This document shows, in pieces, positions 40,578 to 48,624 of a DNA stretch of 54,135 bases (position 1 is its first letter; every line of letters starts with the position of its first letter). This DNA comes from Chloroflexota bacterium. Lineage in GTDB: Bacteria; Chloroflexota; Anaerolineae; Anaerolineales; Villigracilaceae. A program made the translations under genes and the position numbers. The stretch is taken from assembly GCA_024434165.1 (NCBI GenBank), contig QMIW01000018.1:1-54135 (forward strand), given 5' to 3'. The notes below the pieces were generated by a model. That model did not search any database. It was given only the letters and a program-made list of their open reading frames with translations, and was not told the DNA's origin.

Positions 40578-41477
40578 ATGAAAATCATCGTTTGCGACAA
40601 AACAGAGAAAGAATACATCGAACAGATGCGCGCCGCCGGGCTCACCGTGGACGTCCGCGACGACATCACCCCCGAAGACTTGATGAAGGAACTGCCGAAT
40701 TACGACGGCATGGTCGTGCGTTCCCGCACCAAAGTGCGCAAAGACCTGATAGACGCCTGCCCCAACCTCAAGGTCATCGTGCGCGGCGGCGTGGGTCTCG
40801 ATACCATTGACCACGAATACGCCAAATCCAAAGGGATCGCGGTCATGAACACGCCCATGGCTAGCAGCGCTTCTGTGGCGGAACTCGCCATCGGGTACAT
40901 GTTCATGCTGGCGCGCTCGCTCTACAAGGCAGCCGCCTCCATGAAAGCCGAAAAATGGGACAAGAAAGCCTTCGAAGGCGACGAGATCGGCGGCAAGACG
41001 CTTGGCCTGATCGGCATTGGCAACATCGGCAGGGAAACCGCCAAACGCGCCCTCGCCCTCGGCATGACCGTCATCGCCTACGACCCCTACGTGAAGGAAG
41101 CGGACGGCATCCAGCTGGTCTCGCTCGATGACCTGCTCGCCCGGTCCGATTACATCAGCCTGCACCTGCCCAAGACCAGGGAATCCGCGAACATGATCGG
41201 CGCCGAACAGTTCGCCAAAATGAAGAACGGCGTCCGCATCGTCAACTGCGCGCGCGGCGGCATCATTGACGAGAACGCCCTCTACGATGCGCTGACCAGC
41301 GGCAAGGTCGCGGGCGCGGCGCTGGATGTCTTCGCGGAAGAACCGCCCACCGACTGGAAATTGATGAAACTGGATAACGTCATCGCTTCGCCGCACATCG
41401 GCGCATCCACAAAGGAAGCGCAGGCGCGCGTCGGCGCGGAGGTTGCGGAGAAGTTGATCGCATTTGCAAAGAAATAA
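40578..41477 (+). CDS. serA: D-3-phosphoglycerate dehydrogenase (short form)
   Basis: 299 residues from the ATG at 40578 with AGGAGAACAAGC upstream. The D-isomer 2-hydroxyacid dehydrogenase has the NAD-binding motif GIGNIGRETAKRA (about 145-157) and the catalytic Arg in 'NCARGG' (about 224), Glu in 'AEEPPT' (about 254) and His in 'SPHIGAS' (about 273). The ACT and intervening regulatory domains of long SerA are absent, so serine feedback through ACT is not expected. With serC opposite and DUF1015 downstream, phosphoglycerate dehydrogenase is more likely than another hydroxyacid specificity. Confidence 0.92.
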   Translation: MKIIVCDKTEKEYIEQMRAAGLTVDVRDDITPEDLMKELPNYDGMVVRSRTKVRKDLIDACPNLKVIVRGGVGLDTIDHEYAKSKGIAVMNTPMASSASVAELAIGYMFMLARSLYKAAASMKAEKWDKKAFEGDEIGGKTLGLIGIGNIGRETAKRALALGMTVIAYDPYVKEADGIQLVSLDDLLARSDYISLHLPKTRESANMIGAEQFAKMKNGVRIVNCARGGIIDENALYDALTSGKVAGAALDVFAEEPPTDWKLMKLDNVIASPHIGASTKEAQARVGAEVAEKLIAFAKK

Positions 41478-41480
41478 TCA

Positions 41481-41573
41481 TGTCATTGCGAGTGGCGCAG
41501 GGCGCCACGAAGCAATCTCCCTTCGCCATGGGGGTTGCTTCGGCGCTCATTTCATTCGCTCCTCGCAATGACA
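41481..41573. repeat. Dispersed palindromic repeat (TGTCATTGCG family), copy 2
   Basis: TGTCATTGCGAG...GAAGCAATCTC...GGTTGCTTC...CTCGCAATGACA, matching the design of 9691-9787. It sits between serA and the DUF1015 gene, filling their whole spacer; the DUF1015 frame is open through it but probably starts after it. Confidence 0.85.
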
Positions 41574-41587
41574 TCAAGAGGAAATTT

Positions 41588-42907
41588 ATGAAAATCATCA
41601 GCGACATCGGCATTCAAATCCCGCAAATCCATCTTCCCAAGCCCGGCGTGGACCTGACCAAATGGGCGGTCATCGCGTGCGACCAGTTCACCTCCGAGCC
41701 GGAGTACTGGCACGAGGTGGAGAGAATCGTCGGCGATGCGCCTTCCACGCTCAAGTTGACCTTCCCGGAAGTCTACCTGGAAAAGCCGGGCGAAGAGGAA
41801 CGCATCCGAAACATTCAAGCCGAAATGAAGCGATACATGGATGAGGGCATCCTCCAGCCGCACGAAGGGTTTGTGTATGTCGAGCGCACCGCCAACGGCA
41901 GGACGCGCAAAGGCGTGATGCTCTGCCTCGACCTCGAATGTTACGATTTCAACAAAGGCTCCTCCAGCCTCATCCGCGCCACCGAAGGGACGATCATCGA
42001 ACGCCTGCCGCCCCGCATGAAAATCCGCGAGGGCGCGCTGCTCGAATTCCCGCACATCCTCGTGCTGATTGACGACCCCGGGAAGACCGTCATCGAGCCG
42101 TTGAGCGCGGCAAAGTCCCAATTCGAGAAACTGTACGATTTCGACCTGATGCTGGAAAGCGGTCATCTCGCGGGATATGCGGTCAATGCTGATTTTGAGA
42201 ATCGAGTCGTCGAAGCCCTGCGCGAACTCGCCAAGCCGGAAACCTTCGCTTCAAAATATGACCTTGCGCCGAATCTGCCCATTTTGCTTTTTGCCATGGG
42301 CGACGGCAACCACTCGCTTGCCACGGCAAAAGCCATCTGGGAAAAGGTCAAGGCGCAGGTCGGCATGGATCATCCCGCCCGTTATGCGCTGGTGGAAATC
42401 GAAAACGTCCACGATGAAGCGTTGGAGTTCGAGCCGATCCACCGCGTGTTGTTCGGGTTGAAGAAGGACATTTTCGCTGAAATGCAGGCGTTCTTCGGCG
42501 CGAATTACGAGTACTCGCCTGCCGCCGGCGGCGCGGAGATGATTCAACGGGTGGATCATGCCGATGGTCGGAATCAACTCATCGGTGTGGTCGGAGGCGG
42601 TCAGCGGTTCGGCGTGATCGAGATCGCCAATCCATCCACCAACCTGGCGGTCGGGACCCTCCAATCCTTCCTCGATTCGTTCCTGAAGAACGGCGGCGCG
42701 GAAAAGATTGATTACGTGCACGGCGAGGATGTGGTGGAGCGGCTGGCGCTGCAAAACGGCAACGTCGGTTTTTATCTCGCGGGCATGCACAAGAACGAGT
42801 TGTTCAAAACCGTGATATTGGACGGCGCCCTGCCGCGCAAGACGTTTTCGATGGGCGAGGCGCGCGAGAAGCGTTTTTACATGGAGGGAAGAAAGATCAC
42901 GAAGTAG
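41588..42907 (+). CDS. DUF1015-family protein
   Basis: 439 residues from the ATG at 41588 with AGAGGAAATTT upstream; earlier starts lie in the repeat. Family hallmarks are 'WAVIACDQFTSEPEYW', 'RKGVMLCLDLECYDF', 'ATEGTIIERLPPR', 'VLIDDP' and 'LLFAMGDGNHSLATAKAIWE'. DUF1015 is often next to serC and serA in Firmicutes, Bacteroidetes and Chloroflexi. This has led to the proposal that it takes part in serine metabolism, including an unusual serine kinase role in archaeal relatives (SbnI/SerK group share the GDGNH motif). The function here is therefore plausible but unproven. Confidence 0.9.
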   Translation: MKIISDIGIQIPQIHLPKPGVDLTKWAVIACDQFTSEPEYWHEVERIVGDAPSTLKLTFPEVYLEKPGEEERIRNIQAEMKRYMDEGILQPHEGFVYVERTANGRTRKGVMLCLDLECYDFNKGSSSLIRATEGTIIERLPPRMKIREGALLEFPHILVLIDDPGKTVIEPLSAAKSQFEKLYDFDLMLESGHLAGYAVNADFENRVVEALRELAKPETFASKYDLAPNLPILLFAMGDGNHSLATAKAIWEKVKAQVGMDHPARYALVEIENVHDEALEFEPIHRVLFGLKKDIFAEMQAFFGANYEYSPAAGGAEMIQRVDHADGRNQLIGVVGGGQRFGVIEIANPSTNLAVGTLQSFLDSFLKNGGAEKIDYVHGEDVVERLALQNGNVGFYLAGMHKNELFKTVILDGALPRKTFSMGEAREKRFYMEGRKITK

Positions 42908-42933
42908 GCGAATCAGGCGGAGACTTTCGATAA

Positions 42934-42972
42934 AAAAGAGACGGCGTCCATGTGCTGGGCGCCGTCTCTTTT
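42934..42972 (+). terminator. Rho-independent terminator of the serA-DUF1015 transcript
   Basis: AAAAGAGACGGCG (42934-42946) and CGCCGTCTCTTTT (42960-42972) form a 13-bp stem with T-run. It also faces the convergent gene ending at 42999. Confidence 0.9.
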
Positions 42973-42998
42973 GGATTCCAAAAGGAGTGAATGCCTGC

Positions 42999-43466
42999 CT
43001 ATTTGTGTTTGAAGGGAATCATGAGGATAAAGCCCAGCGCGATGATGCCCTGACCGATCAACACACCCGTCGCCTGCCAGGGACCAAAGTATGGGATTTT
43101 CGGGAAGGAATGCGAGCCCATGCCGAAAATATCGGCAAGCCCGGAGAAGACGGAAAAGACGTAGCCGGTGGCGACCAGCCGCGAGCCGATGTCGGAGGTG
43201 ATGGTGCGTTCCAAGCCCCACCACAAAGCATGCAAGCCGAGGTAACCGCCAAGGCAGATGAGGGCAAGCCCGATCAGAAAAACGATGATCTGCACGAAGC
43301 CGACCACGGGGCTGCGATCCCAGCCGAAGAGATCGGGCTTGGCGCCGACGGCAAAAATGAACAACCCGGTCAGCGCCATAAGGATGCTCAACCGCGCGCG
43401 AGGGGTGATGGCGTCATCGTGGCGCGGGCTGGTCTGGACGGGAGTGGAAGCGGGAAGGTTGGACAT
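42999..43466 (-). CDS. Four-helix membrane protein of unknown function
   Basis: 155 residues. Four hydrophobic helices are seen at about 27-45, 55-80, 96-112 and 128-150, with a cytoplasmic N-terminal tail ('SNLPASTPVQTSPRHDDAITPRARL'). The third loop holds 'LADIFGMGSHSFPKIPYFGPWQ'. I do not recognise the family. It is convergent with the DUF1015 gene and alone on the minus strand before a 189-bp non-coding spacer (43467-43655). That spacer shows only a short CCAGAAG/CTTCTGG stem. Confidence 0.7.
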   Translation of the reverse strand: MSNLPASTPVQTSPRHDDAITPRARLSILMALTGLFIFAVGAKPDLFGWDRSPVVGFVQIIVFLIGLALICLGGYLGLHALWWGLERTITSDIGSRLVATGYVFSVFSGLADIFGMGSHSFPKIPYFGPWQATGVLIGQGIIALGFILMIPFKHK

Positions 43467-43655
43467 AAATAATTTTCATCAGAGATAAACGGAGATAACT
43501 CTTGTTGAAACTTTTTAGACTGCTATGAAAACAGGCGGGCAAGTTTTACTTGCGGAAATCCAGAAGCAGAACTTCTGGACTCCATTTTCATCCTTCGGAC
43601 GTGCCCATTTGCGAAGAAAATATCCTTGTTCGTCTCCGTTCATCTCCGGTTTGTT

Positions 43656-44786
43656 TTACGGCAGGTCTCTTTTCAAACGCGCGAGCCAGTTGCGGCCGAG
43701 GATGTTGGCAGTGTCGGTTTCGGAATAGCCGCGCGCCTGCAGCAAGGATACCAGATTTTGCAGGTCGGCGATTGTGTCAATCTCGTGCGGGACGGATTGC
43801 AGCCCGAAGCCGCCGTCGAAGTCGGAGCCGATGCCCGCGTGGAGCGAGTCGCCAGCAATCTGGCAGACGTGGTCAATGTGGTTCGCCACGGCTTGAAGGG
43901 AGACTTCCTCACGGGAGTTTTTTCCAAGCGCCCAGCCAACTTTCAAATAGGCGTTGAACGGCACAATGCCCACCACCCCATCGCGTTCGACGATGCCTGC
44001 GATGATGCGGTCTGACAGGTGACGATTGGTGTTCGAGTTCGGCATGAGCGCGGCGCAGTTGGCATGGGTGGCGGCGATGGGACCTTCGTAAATATCCAGG
44101 GCTTCGACGGCGGCGCGTTCGTCCATGTGGCTGAGGTCGAGGGTGAAGTGAAAGTCGGACATGGCGGCGAGAAGTTTGCGCCCGTCATCGGTCAGTGGAC
44201 CGGGCTCCTTCCAGCCGCCGCAGTAGCGCGTGCCGACCCAAGCGGGACCGATGAGCCGCACGCCGCGCGCGTGCCACATCTCCAGTTCGGAGAGGTCGCG
44301 GACCGCTTCGGCGCCTTCCATGAGGATGACCATTCCGACGGGTTTACTGCTCAAGCCGCCGTTCTCGGCGGCATTTCCATCGCCGGGGACGGCGCCGGGG
44401 GCAGCCGAAGCCCACTGGGCAAGATGCAGTTCCAGGTCCCGTTTCGAGGCGATGAGGCGGAATTTATCCGGGACGGAATCGTTCATCCGGTGGTAGACAT
44501 CCAACTGGTCGCTGTAGAGTTTGTGCGCTTCGTCGAAGGTTTTATAGACTTGTTTTTCGTTCTCGTGGGTGCGGAAGCGGACGGGCGTGGCGAAAAGGGT
44601 GGCAAAAATGAGAGCGACCTGCCCGCGCTGGTAATCCGTCCAGCCGAGCAGGGTATCGCCGTTTTCCCGCACGGCGGCGCTCCCGGCTTCGAGCCGGCGG
44701 GTTTCGGCGGCGGGGCGGGTGTAATCGCGCCCGTACTTGAGCATGTTATAGGCAATGTCTGCGTGCGCGTCAACAATGAGCGGCAT
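43656..44786 (-). CDS. M19-family (renal-type) dipeptidase
   Basis: 376 residues. Zinc ligands of membrane dipeptidase are conserved: His8 and Asp10 ('VDAHADIAY'), bridging Glu157 ('LMEGAEAV'), His220 ('DLSHMDERA') and His241 ('ATHANCAAL'). Asp322 is seen in 'GIGSDFDGG'. No signal peptide, so it is probably cytoplasmic. It hydrolyses dipeptides, including ones with D-residues. The start is only 6 nt from the upstream terminator and lacks a ribosome site, so the true start or promoter may differ. Confidence 0.92.
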   Translation of the reverse strand: MPLIVDAHADIAYNMLKYGRDYTRPAAETRRLEAGSAAVRENGDTLLGWTDYQRGQVALIFATLFATPVRFRTHENEKQVYKTFDEAHKLYSDQLDVYHRMNDSVPDKFRLIASKRDLELHLAQWASAAPGAVPGDGNAAENGGLSSKPVGMVILMEGAEAVRDLSELEMWHARGVRLIGPAWVGTRYCGGWKEPGPLTDDGRKLLAAMSDFHFTLDLSHMDERAAVEALDIYEGPIAATHANCAALMPNSNTNRHLSDRIIAGIVERDGVVGIVPFNAYLKVGWALGKNSREEVSLQAVANHIDHVCQIAGDSLHAGIGSDFDGGFGLQSVPHEIDTIADLQNLVSLLQARGYSETDTANILGRNWLARLKRDLP

Positions 44787-44792
44787 GGTTTG

Positions 44793-44816
44793 AAAAAGCG
44801 CACCTTGCGGTGCGCT
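44793..44816 (-). terminator. Rho-independent terminator of the S1-domain gene
   Basis: On the minus strand GCGCACC-GCAA-GGTGCGC is followed by TTTTT. The next gene on the same strand starts only about 6 nt beyond it. Confidence 0.85.
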
Positions 44817-44821
44817 CTGTC

Positions 44822-46072
44822 TTATTGCGTGGTTTCTTCGCCGGAGGTTTCGCCGCCCGGCGCGTCGTCGTCCTGGTCTTTGAAGCCCTGGGTGAGCATT
44901 TTGAAGTCTTTGTCGGCGAAGGCGGCGGAGTCCACTTTGCGGAGGCTCAAGCCGATGCGGTGCTGGTCGGCGTCAATGCGGATGATGCGCAGGGTTTTGA
45001 CATCACCTTCCTTGAGCACTTCCTTGGGATGTTCGACGCGGTTCTCGCTCAACTCGGAGATGTGGATGAGTCCTTCGATATCGCCTTCGAGACGGGCGAA
45101 CGCGCCGAATTTGGTCAGGCGGGTGATGACGCCCTCCACCAGTTGGCCAACGCTGAACTTCGCCATGCGGTTCTTCCAGGGGTCTTCCTGCAAAGCGCGG
45201 ATGGACAGACCGATGCGCTTCTTCTCGCGGTCAATGTTGATGACCTTGACCTTGACCTCCTGCCCGACTTCGAGGATTTCCTTCGGGTGGGCAATGTGAT
45301 CCCAAGAGAGTTCGGAGAGATGCACGAGACCGTCTGCGCCGTTGATGTTGACGAAGGCGCCAAAATCGGCAAGGCTGGTGACGCGCCCCGTGTAGGTCTG
45401 CCCTTCTTCCAGTTCGCTGATGACGCGGTCTTTCATCGAGGCGCGGGTCTCGGCGCTGGCGGCACGCTCGGAGAGAATGAGGCGGCGGCGCTCGCGGTCC
45501 ACTTCGATGATGCGGACGGAGATGGGCTGTCCGACCATCTTCTGCCAGCGCTGCTCGGGCTTATCGCCCACCGACTGCGCGCGGCGCGCGGCGCTGATCT
45601 GGGAGGAGGGAATGAAACCGCGCAGGTTGCCCACCGCCGCGATCAGACCGCCCTTGTTGAAACCGATGATCTTGGTGTCTATCACGACTTCATCGGCGAT
45701 CATCTTTTCCACATTGTCCCAGGTTAACTGCTCGAGGGCGCGTTTGAGGGAAAGCACGACATTCCCGTTTGCATCTTCGGGGCTGACCACATACACGTCA
45801 ATTTCCTGCCCGACCTTCAGAGAATCGCGTTCCTCCTGCGAAAGCAGTTCCAATTCGCGGCCTGCCACAACCCCTTCCGATTTCGCGCCGATGCTGATCA
45901 GGATCTGATTCGGGGCAATGCTGGCGATCACCCCTTTGCGAATCTCGCCTGCCTGGGGAAGATCAATGCTCAACGATTCGGTTGCCAACAACGATTCCAT
46001 GGACTGGTTGTTGCTATTTGCCTGATCTCCCTGCGCATTTGTTGCCCCGCTCAGGGCCTCATTTTGTTCCAT
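44822..46072 (-). CDS. rpsA: S1-domain RNA-binding protein (ribosomal protein S1-like)
   Basis: 416 residues from the ATG at 46072; GGAG lies about 12 nt upstream, and the longer frame to 46159 lies in the promoter region. It has four S1 domains, at about 42-112 ('GVIASIAPNQILISIGAKSEGVV'), 130-190, 215-285 ('GRVTSLADFGAFVNINGADGLVHLSELSWDHIAHPKEIL') and 300-370 ('GVITRLTKFGAFARLEGDIEGLIHISEL'). A Gln/Asn-rich N-terminus and an acidic tail flank them. Four S1 repeats are typical of S1 in Gram-positive-like phyla, where it binds mRNA and may be dispensable for ribosomes. Confidence 0.92.
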   Translation of the reverse strand: MEQNEALSGATNAQGDQANSNNQSMESLLATESLSIDLPQAGEIRKGVIASIAPNQILISIGAKSEGVVAGRELELLSQEERDSLKVGQEIDVYVVSPEDANGNVVLSLKRALEQLTWDNVEKMIADEVVIDTKIIGFNKGGLIAAVGNLRGFIPSSQISAARRAQSVGDKPEQRWQKMVGQPISVRIIEVDRERRRLILSERAASAETRASMKDRVISELEEGQTYTGRVTSLADFGAFVNINGADGLVHLSELSWDHIAHPKEILEVGQEVKVKVINIDREKKRIGLSIRALQEDPWKNRMAKFSVGQLVEGVITRLTKFGAFARLEGDIEGLIHISELSENRVEHPKEVLKEGDVKTLRIIRIDADQHRIGLSLRKVDSAAFADKDFKMLTQGFKDQDDDAPGGETSGEETTQ

Positions 46073-46190
46073 CACTCGTGAACTCCAATTAAATGAAATA
46101 TGGGCTGGATTATACAAGTGAATGGGCAAGTTTGCAACCCTGATAAGTGTCACGAACACAAAATGCGTTTCTGGTTTCCATAACAGGCGG

Positions 46191-46196
46191 TATAAT
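46191..46196 (+). promoter_or_regulatory. -10 box for the chelatase gene
   Basis: TATAAT lies 20 nt before the ATG at 46216, with a weak TTTCTG 17 bp upstream as -35. The GGAGTATAAAG ribosome site lies in the short leader. Confidence 0.5.
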
Positions 46197-46215
46197 CACG
46201 GGCTGGAGTATAAAG

Positions 46216-47316
46216 ATGCCTGCGATTTTCCCCTTTACTGCCATCGTCGGACAGGAACGCATGAAGCGCGCCCTCATCCTCAACGCCGTGGATACCCGCA
46301 TCGGCGGCGTGTTGATCCGCGGCGAGCGCGGCACAGCCAAGTCCACGGCGGCGCGTTCGCTCGCCGCCCTGCTTCCGCACGTCAGGATCGTCCAGGATTG
46401 CCGCTTCGGCTGCGACCCCGACAAGCCGGCTACCTGGTGTACCGAATGCAAGGAACGCGCCGCCGCCAACAAGAAATTACCGATGGGCGAACGCGCCACA
46501 CCGTTCGTCAACCTGCCCGTTTCCGCCACCGAAGACCGCGTGGTCGGAACGCTCGACATCGAGAAAGCCATCCAAAAAGGCGAGCGCCACTTTGAACCCG
46601 GCGTGCTCGCCGCCGCCAACCGCGGTCTGCTCTACATTGACGAAGTGAACCTGCTCGACGACCATGTGGTGGATATCCTTCTGGACTCCGCCGCCATGGG
46701 CGTGAACACGGTGGAACGCGAGGGCATTTCCTTTGCCCATCCCGCCCGCTTCATTCTCGTCGGGACGATGAATCCTGAAGAAGGAGATCTTCGCCCCCAG
46801 CTGCTGGACCGCTTCGCGCTCTCGGTGGATATCGTCGGCATCCGCGATGCGCGCGAACGCATGTCCATCATGGAACGCAACATCGCCTACGAAAGGGACC
46901 CCGAAGCCTTCCGCAAGCAATGGCTTCCGAAGGAAGAGGAACTCTCCAACCAGATCGCAAAAGCCCGTGAACTTGTGGACCAGGTGAAATACACCACCCG
47001 CGACCTGCTCTCCATCGCCGCGCTGACCGCCTCGCTCAATGTGGACGGTCACCGCGCAGACATGGTCATCCTCAAAGCCGCGCGCGCCGAAGCCGCCTTT
47101 GAAGGCAGGACGAAGATCAACGACCACGATATCGCCCTCGCCGCGGAACTGGCTCTGCCGCACCGCATCAAGCGCACGCCCTTCCAGCAAGCCGAAATGA
47201 CCACCGAACAGCTGCAGGAACGCATCGAGCAGCTGGCGGGTCAGTCCATGCCCGGCGAAGAGGATGAAGAATCCGAAAGCCAGCGCGAAGGCGAAAAAGA
47301 GGAAAAAAAAACTTAA
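46216..47316 (+). CDS. Mg/Co-chelatase AAA+ subunit (ChlI-like), or N-terminal part of ChlD by frameshift
   Basis: 366 residues from the ATG at 46216 behind GGAGTATAAAG. AAA+ motifs: Walker A GERGTAKST (36-44), Walker B 'GLLYIDEVN' with Asp142-Glu143, and the ChlI-specific inserts 'NLPVSATEDRVVGTLDIEKAI' and 'VERE GISFAHPARF'. Cys62, Cys66, Cys75 and Cys78 form a possible zinc site. An acidic Glu/Gln linker (340-366) ends at a TAA directly after nine A residues. The product is an ATPase ring subunit that drives metal insertion into a tetrapyrrole. No ChlH or CobN large subunit is in the window. See 47303-47311 for the frameshift. Confidence 0.92.
   Translation: MPAIFPFTAIVGQERMKRALILNAVDTRIGGVLIRGERGTAKSTAARSLAALLPHVRIVQDCRFGCDPDKPATWCTECKERAAANKKLPMGERATPFVNLPVSATEDRVVGTLDIEKAIQKGERHFEPGVLAAANRGLLYIDEVNLLDDHVVDILLDSAAMGVNTVEREGISFAHPARFILVGTMNPEEGDLRPQLLDRFALSVDIVGIRDARERMSIMERNIAYERDPEAFRKQWLPKEEELSNQIAKARELVDQVKYTTRDLLSIAALTASLNVDGHRADMVILKAARAEAAFEGRTKINDHDIALAAELALPHRIKRTPFQQAEMTTEQLQERIEQLAGQSMPGEEDEESESQREGEKEEKKT
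47303..47311 (+). other. chlD: A9 slippery sequence: candidate programmed -1 frameshift joining ChlI and VWA parts
   Basis: The 0 frame reads GAG GAA AAA AAA ACT TAA. A -1 slip on A-AAA-AAA enters the frame of the VWA protein, which is open through the run (GKKNLKLEDE...). That yields one protein from 46216 to 48281 of about 688 residues with the full ChlD order AAA+, acidic linker, VWA. AAAGAGG just before the run could act as an internal Shine-Dalgarno stimulator. The stem CGGAC/GTCCG (47331-47348) lies downstream. Confidence 0.6.
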
Positions 47317-47369
47317 AACTCGAGGATGAACGGACGGAAGAAGGTCCGCAGGAGGGCAAGCCCGAACCC

Positions 47370-48281
47370 ATGCAGCAGCAGGAGGTGTTTGCAAGCACAA
47401 GCGCCAACTGGTGGGAAGGCGGGCAAAAGGTGAAAACCGGCGACACCTTCCAGCCGCGCAAACTCAACACCCCGCTCGATAAACTCACCCGCAAGCAGGC
47501 GGGCAGGCGTTCGCTCACCAAGACCGAGCGCAAGCACGGACGCTACATCAAAGCCCGCCCTGCCGGGGATAAACTGAACGACATCGCCTTCGATGCCACC
47601 ATCCGAGCGGCGGCTCCCTTCCAAAAACAGCGCACCGAAGAACGCAAGAAACTCGCTTTCTCCATCAAGAAGAGCGATCTCCAGCGCAAGGTCCGCGTGA
47701 AGCGGGTTGCGAACCTCGTGCTCTTCCTTGTGGATGCCTCCTGGTCCATGGCGGTTGCCGAGCGGATGAACGCCACCAAAGGCGCGATCCTCTCGCTGCT
47801 GACGGATGCGTATCAGCGCCGGGACCGTGTGGGTTTGATCGTCTTCCAGAAAGACCGCGCCACACTCGTGCTCTCGCCCACCAACTCGGTGCAGCTTGCT
47901 CAACGCGCGCTGGTGGACATTCCCGTTGGCGGGAAGACGCCGCTCTCGGCGGGCCTGCTCATGGCGCATGATGTGCTGACCCATGAGAAACACATCCACC
48001 CGGACGTGGAACCGCTTCTCATCGTCCTGACCGATGGGGCGGGGAACGTCTCGGTCGGCACCTTGCCGCCGCAGGAGGAGTCTTTCAAATTCGCAGAACT
48101 CATCGCCAGCGAAAAGACCCGCTCCGTGGTCATCAACATGGAGCACGCCGCCTTCGACCAGGGGCTTGCCAAGCAGTTGGCGGATCATCTCGAAGCGCCC
48201 TGTTACACGCTCAACGAGTTGAAAGCCGAAAGCCTGTACCACACCGTTGTGGATGAAATGTCCAAACCGGCGAAGAAGTAA
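47370..48281 (+). CDS. VWA-domain chelatase subunit (C-terminal half of ChlD)
   Basis: 303 residues if started at ATG 47370, where a GGAGG lies 14 nt away, too far to be strong. A basic linker ('TRKQAGRRSLTKTERKHGRYIKARP') precedes the von Willebrand A domain. The MIDAS is present: 'LFLVDASWSMA' (DxSxS), Thr in 'GGKTPLSAG' and Asp in 'VLTDGAGN'. ChlD/BchD/CobT-type VWA domains hold the AAA+ ring to the catalytic subunit. The frame extends upstream without stop through the poly-A run, supporting production mainly as a frameshift fusion with the upstream AAA+ frame. Confidence 0.88.
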   Translation: MQQQEVFASTSANWWEGGQKVKTGDTFQPRKLNTPLDKLTRKQAGRRSLTKTERKHGRYIKARPAGDKLNDIAFDATIRAAAPFQKQRTEERKKLAFSIKKSDLQRKVRVKRVANLVLFLVDASWSMAVAERMNATKGAILSLLTDAYQRRDRVGLIVFQKDRATLVLSPTNSVQLAQRALVDIPVGGKTPLSAGLLMAHDVLTHEKHIHPDVEPLLIVLTDGAGNVSVGTLPPQEESFKFAELIASEKTRSVVINMEHAAFDQGLAKQLADHLEAPCYTLNELKAESLYHTVVDEMSKPAKK

Positions 48282-48320
48282 GGACAAGCACATCGCAGAG
48301 GCGTTCAAGGTCTTGGGATT

Positions 48321-48455
48321 TTAAGTAGTCGGTCGAAATAAATTTTACCAAAACATGCTCCCGGCGGCGTCCTCGCCGCCGGGGAAGGCGCCCAGAATGG
48401 GTGCGGCGGCTTGAGCGGGAATTTGTTTTCTAATGACTTACGACCGACCACTTAG
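48321..48455. mobile_element. MITE-like element with terminal inverted repeats, copy 1
   Basis: Ends AAGTAGTCGGTCG (48323-48335) and CGACCGACCACTT (48441-48453) are inverted repeats with one mismatch. The interior contains GCTCCCGGCGGCGTCC...CGCCGCCGG and GGAATTTGTTTTCTAA. No coding capacity. The same sequence recurs at 54040-54135. Confidence 0.75.
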
Positions 48456-48617
48456 AAAGTGTTTTGAAATTCGTTTATAACCACAGATGAACACAGATAA
48501 ATTGGATTAAAGCACGTAAATTGGCGTTTCCATCAAAAATCAACGTTCATCCGCGTTTACACTTGCACCGAACGCAAGTGCGGTGTCTGTGGTGAATTTT
48601 GACTTATAAAACACTCT
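48456..48617. repeat. Second inverted-repeat element (ACCACAGATGAACACAGA type)
   Basis: Outer AGTGTTTT (48458-48465) and AAAACACT (48608-48615), inner ACCACAGA (48480-48487) and TCTGTGGT (48586-48593), and a central CACTTGC/GCAAGTG stem (48560-48580). Nested symmetry of about 160 bp, non-coding. Together with the element at 48321 it fills the 343-bp gap before the next gene. Confidence 0.65.
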
Positions 48618-48624
48618 CTTAATC

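Noticed and set aside
41480-41587. 36-residue N-terminal extension of the DUF1015 protein
   Set aside because: It is a translation of the dispersed repeat; the family begins at the ATG at 41588, which has its own ribosome site.
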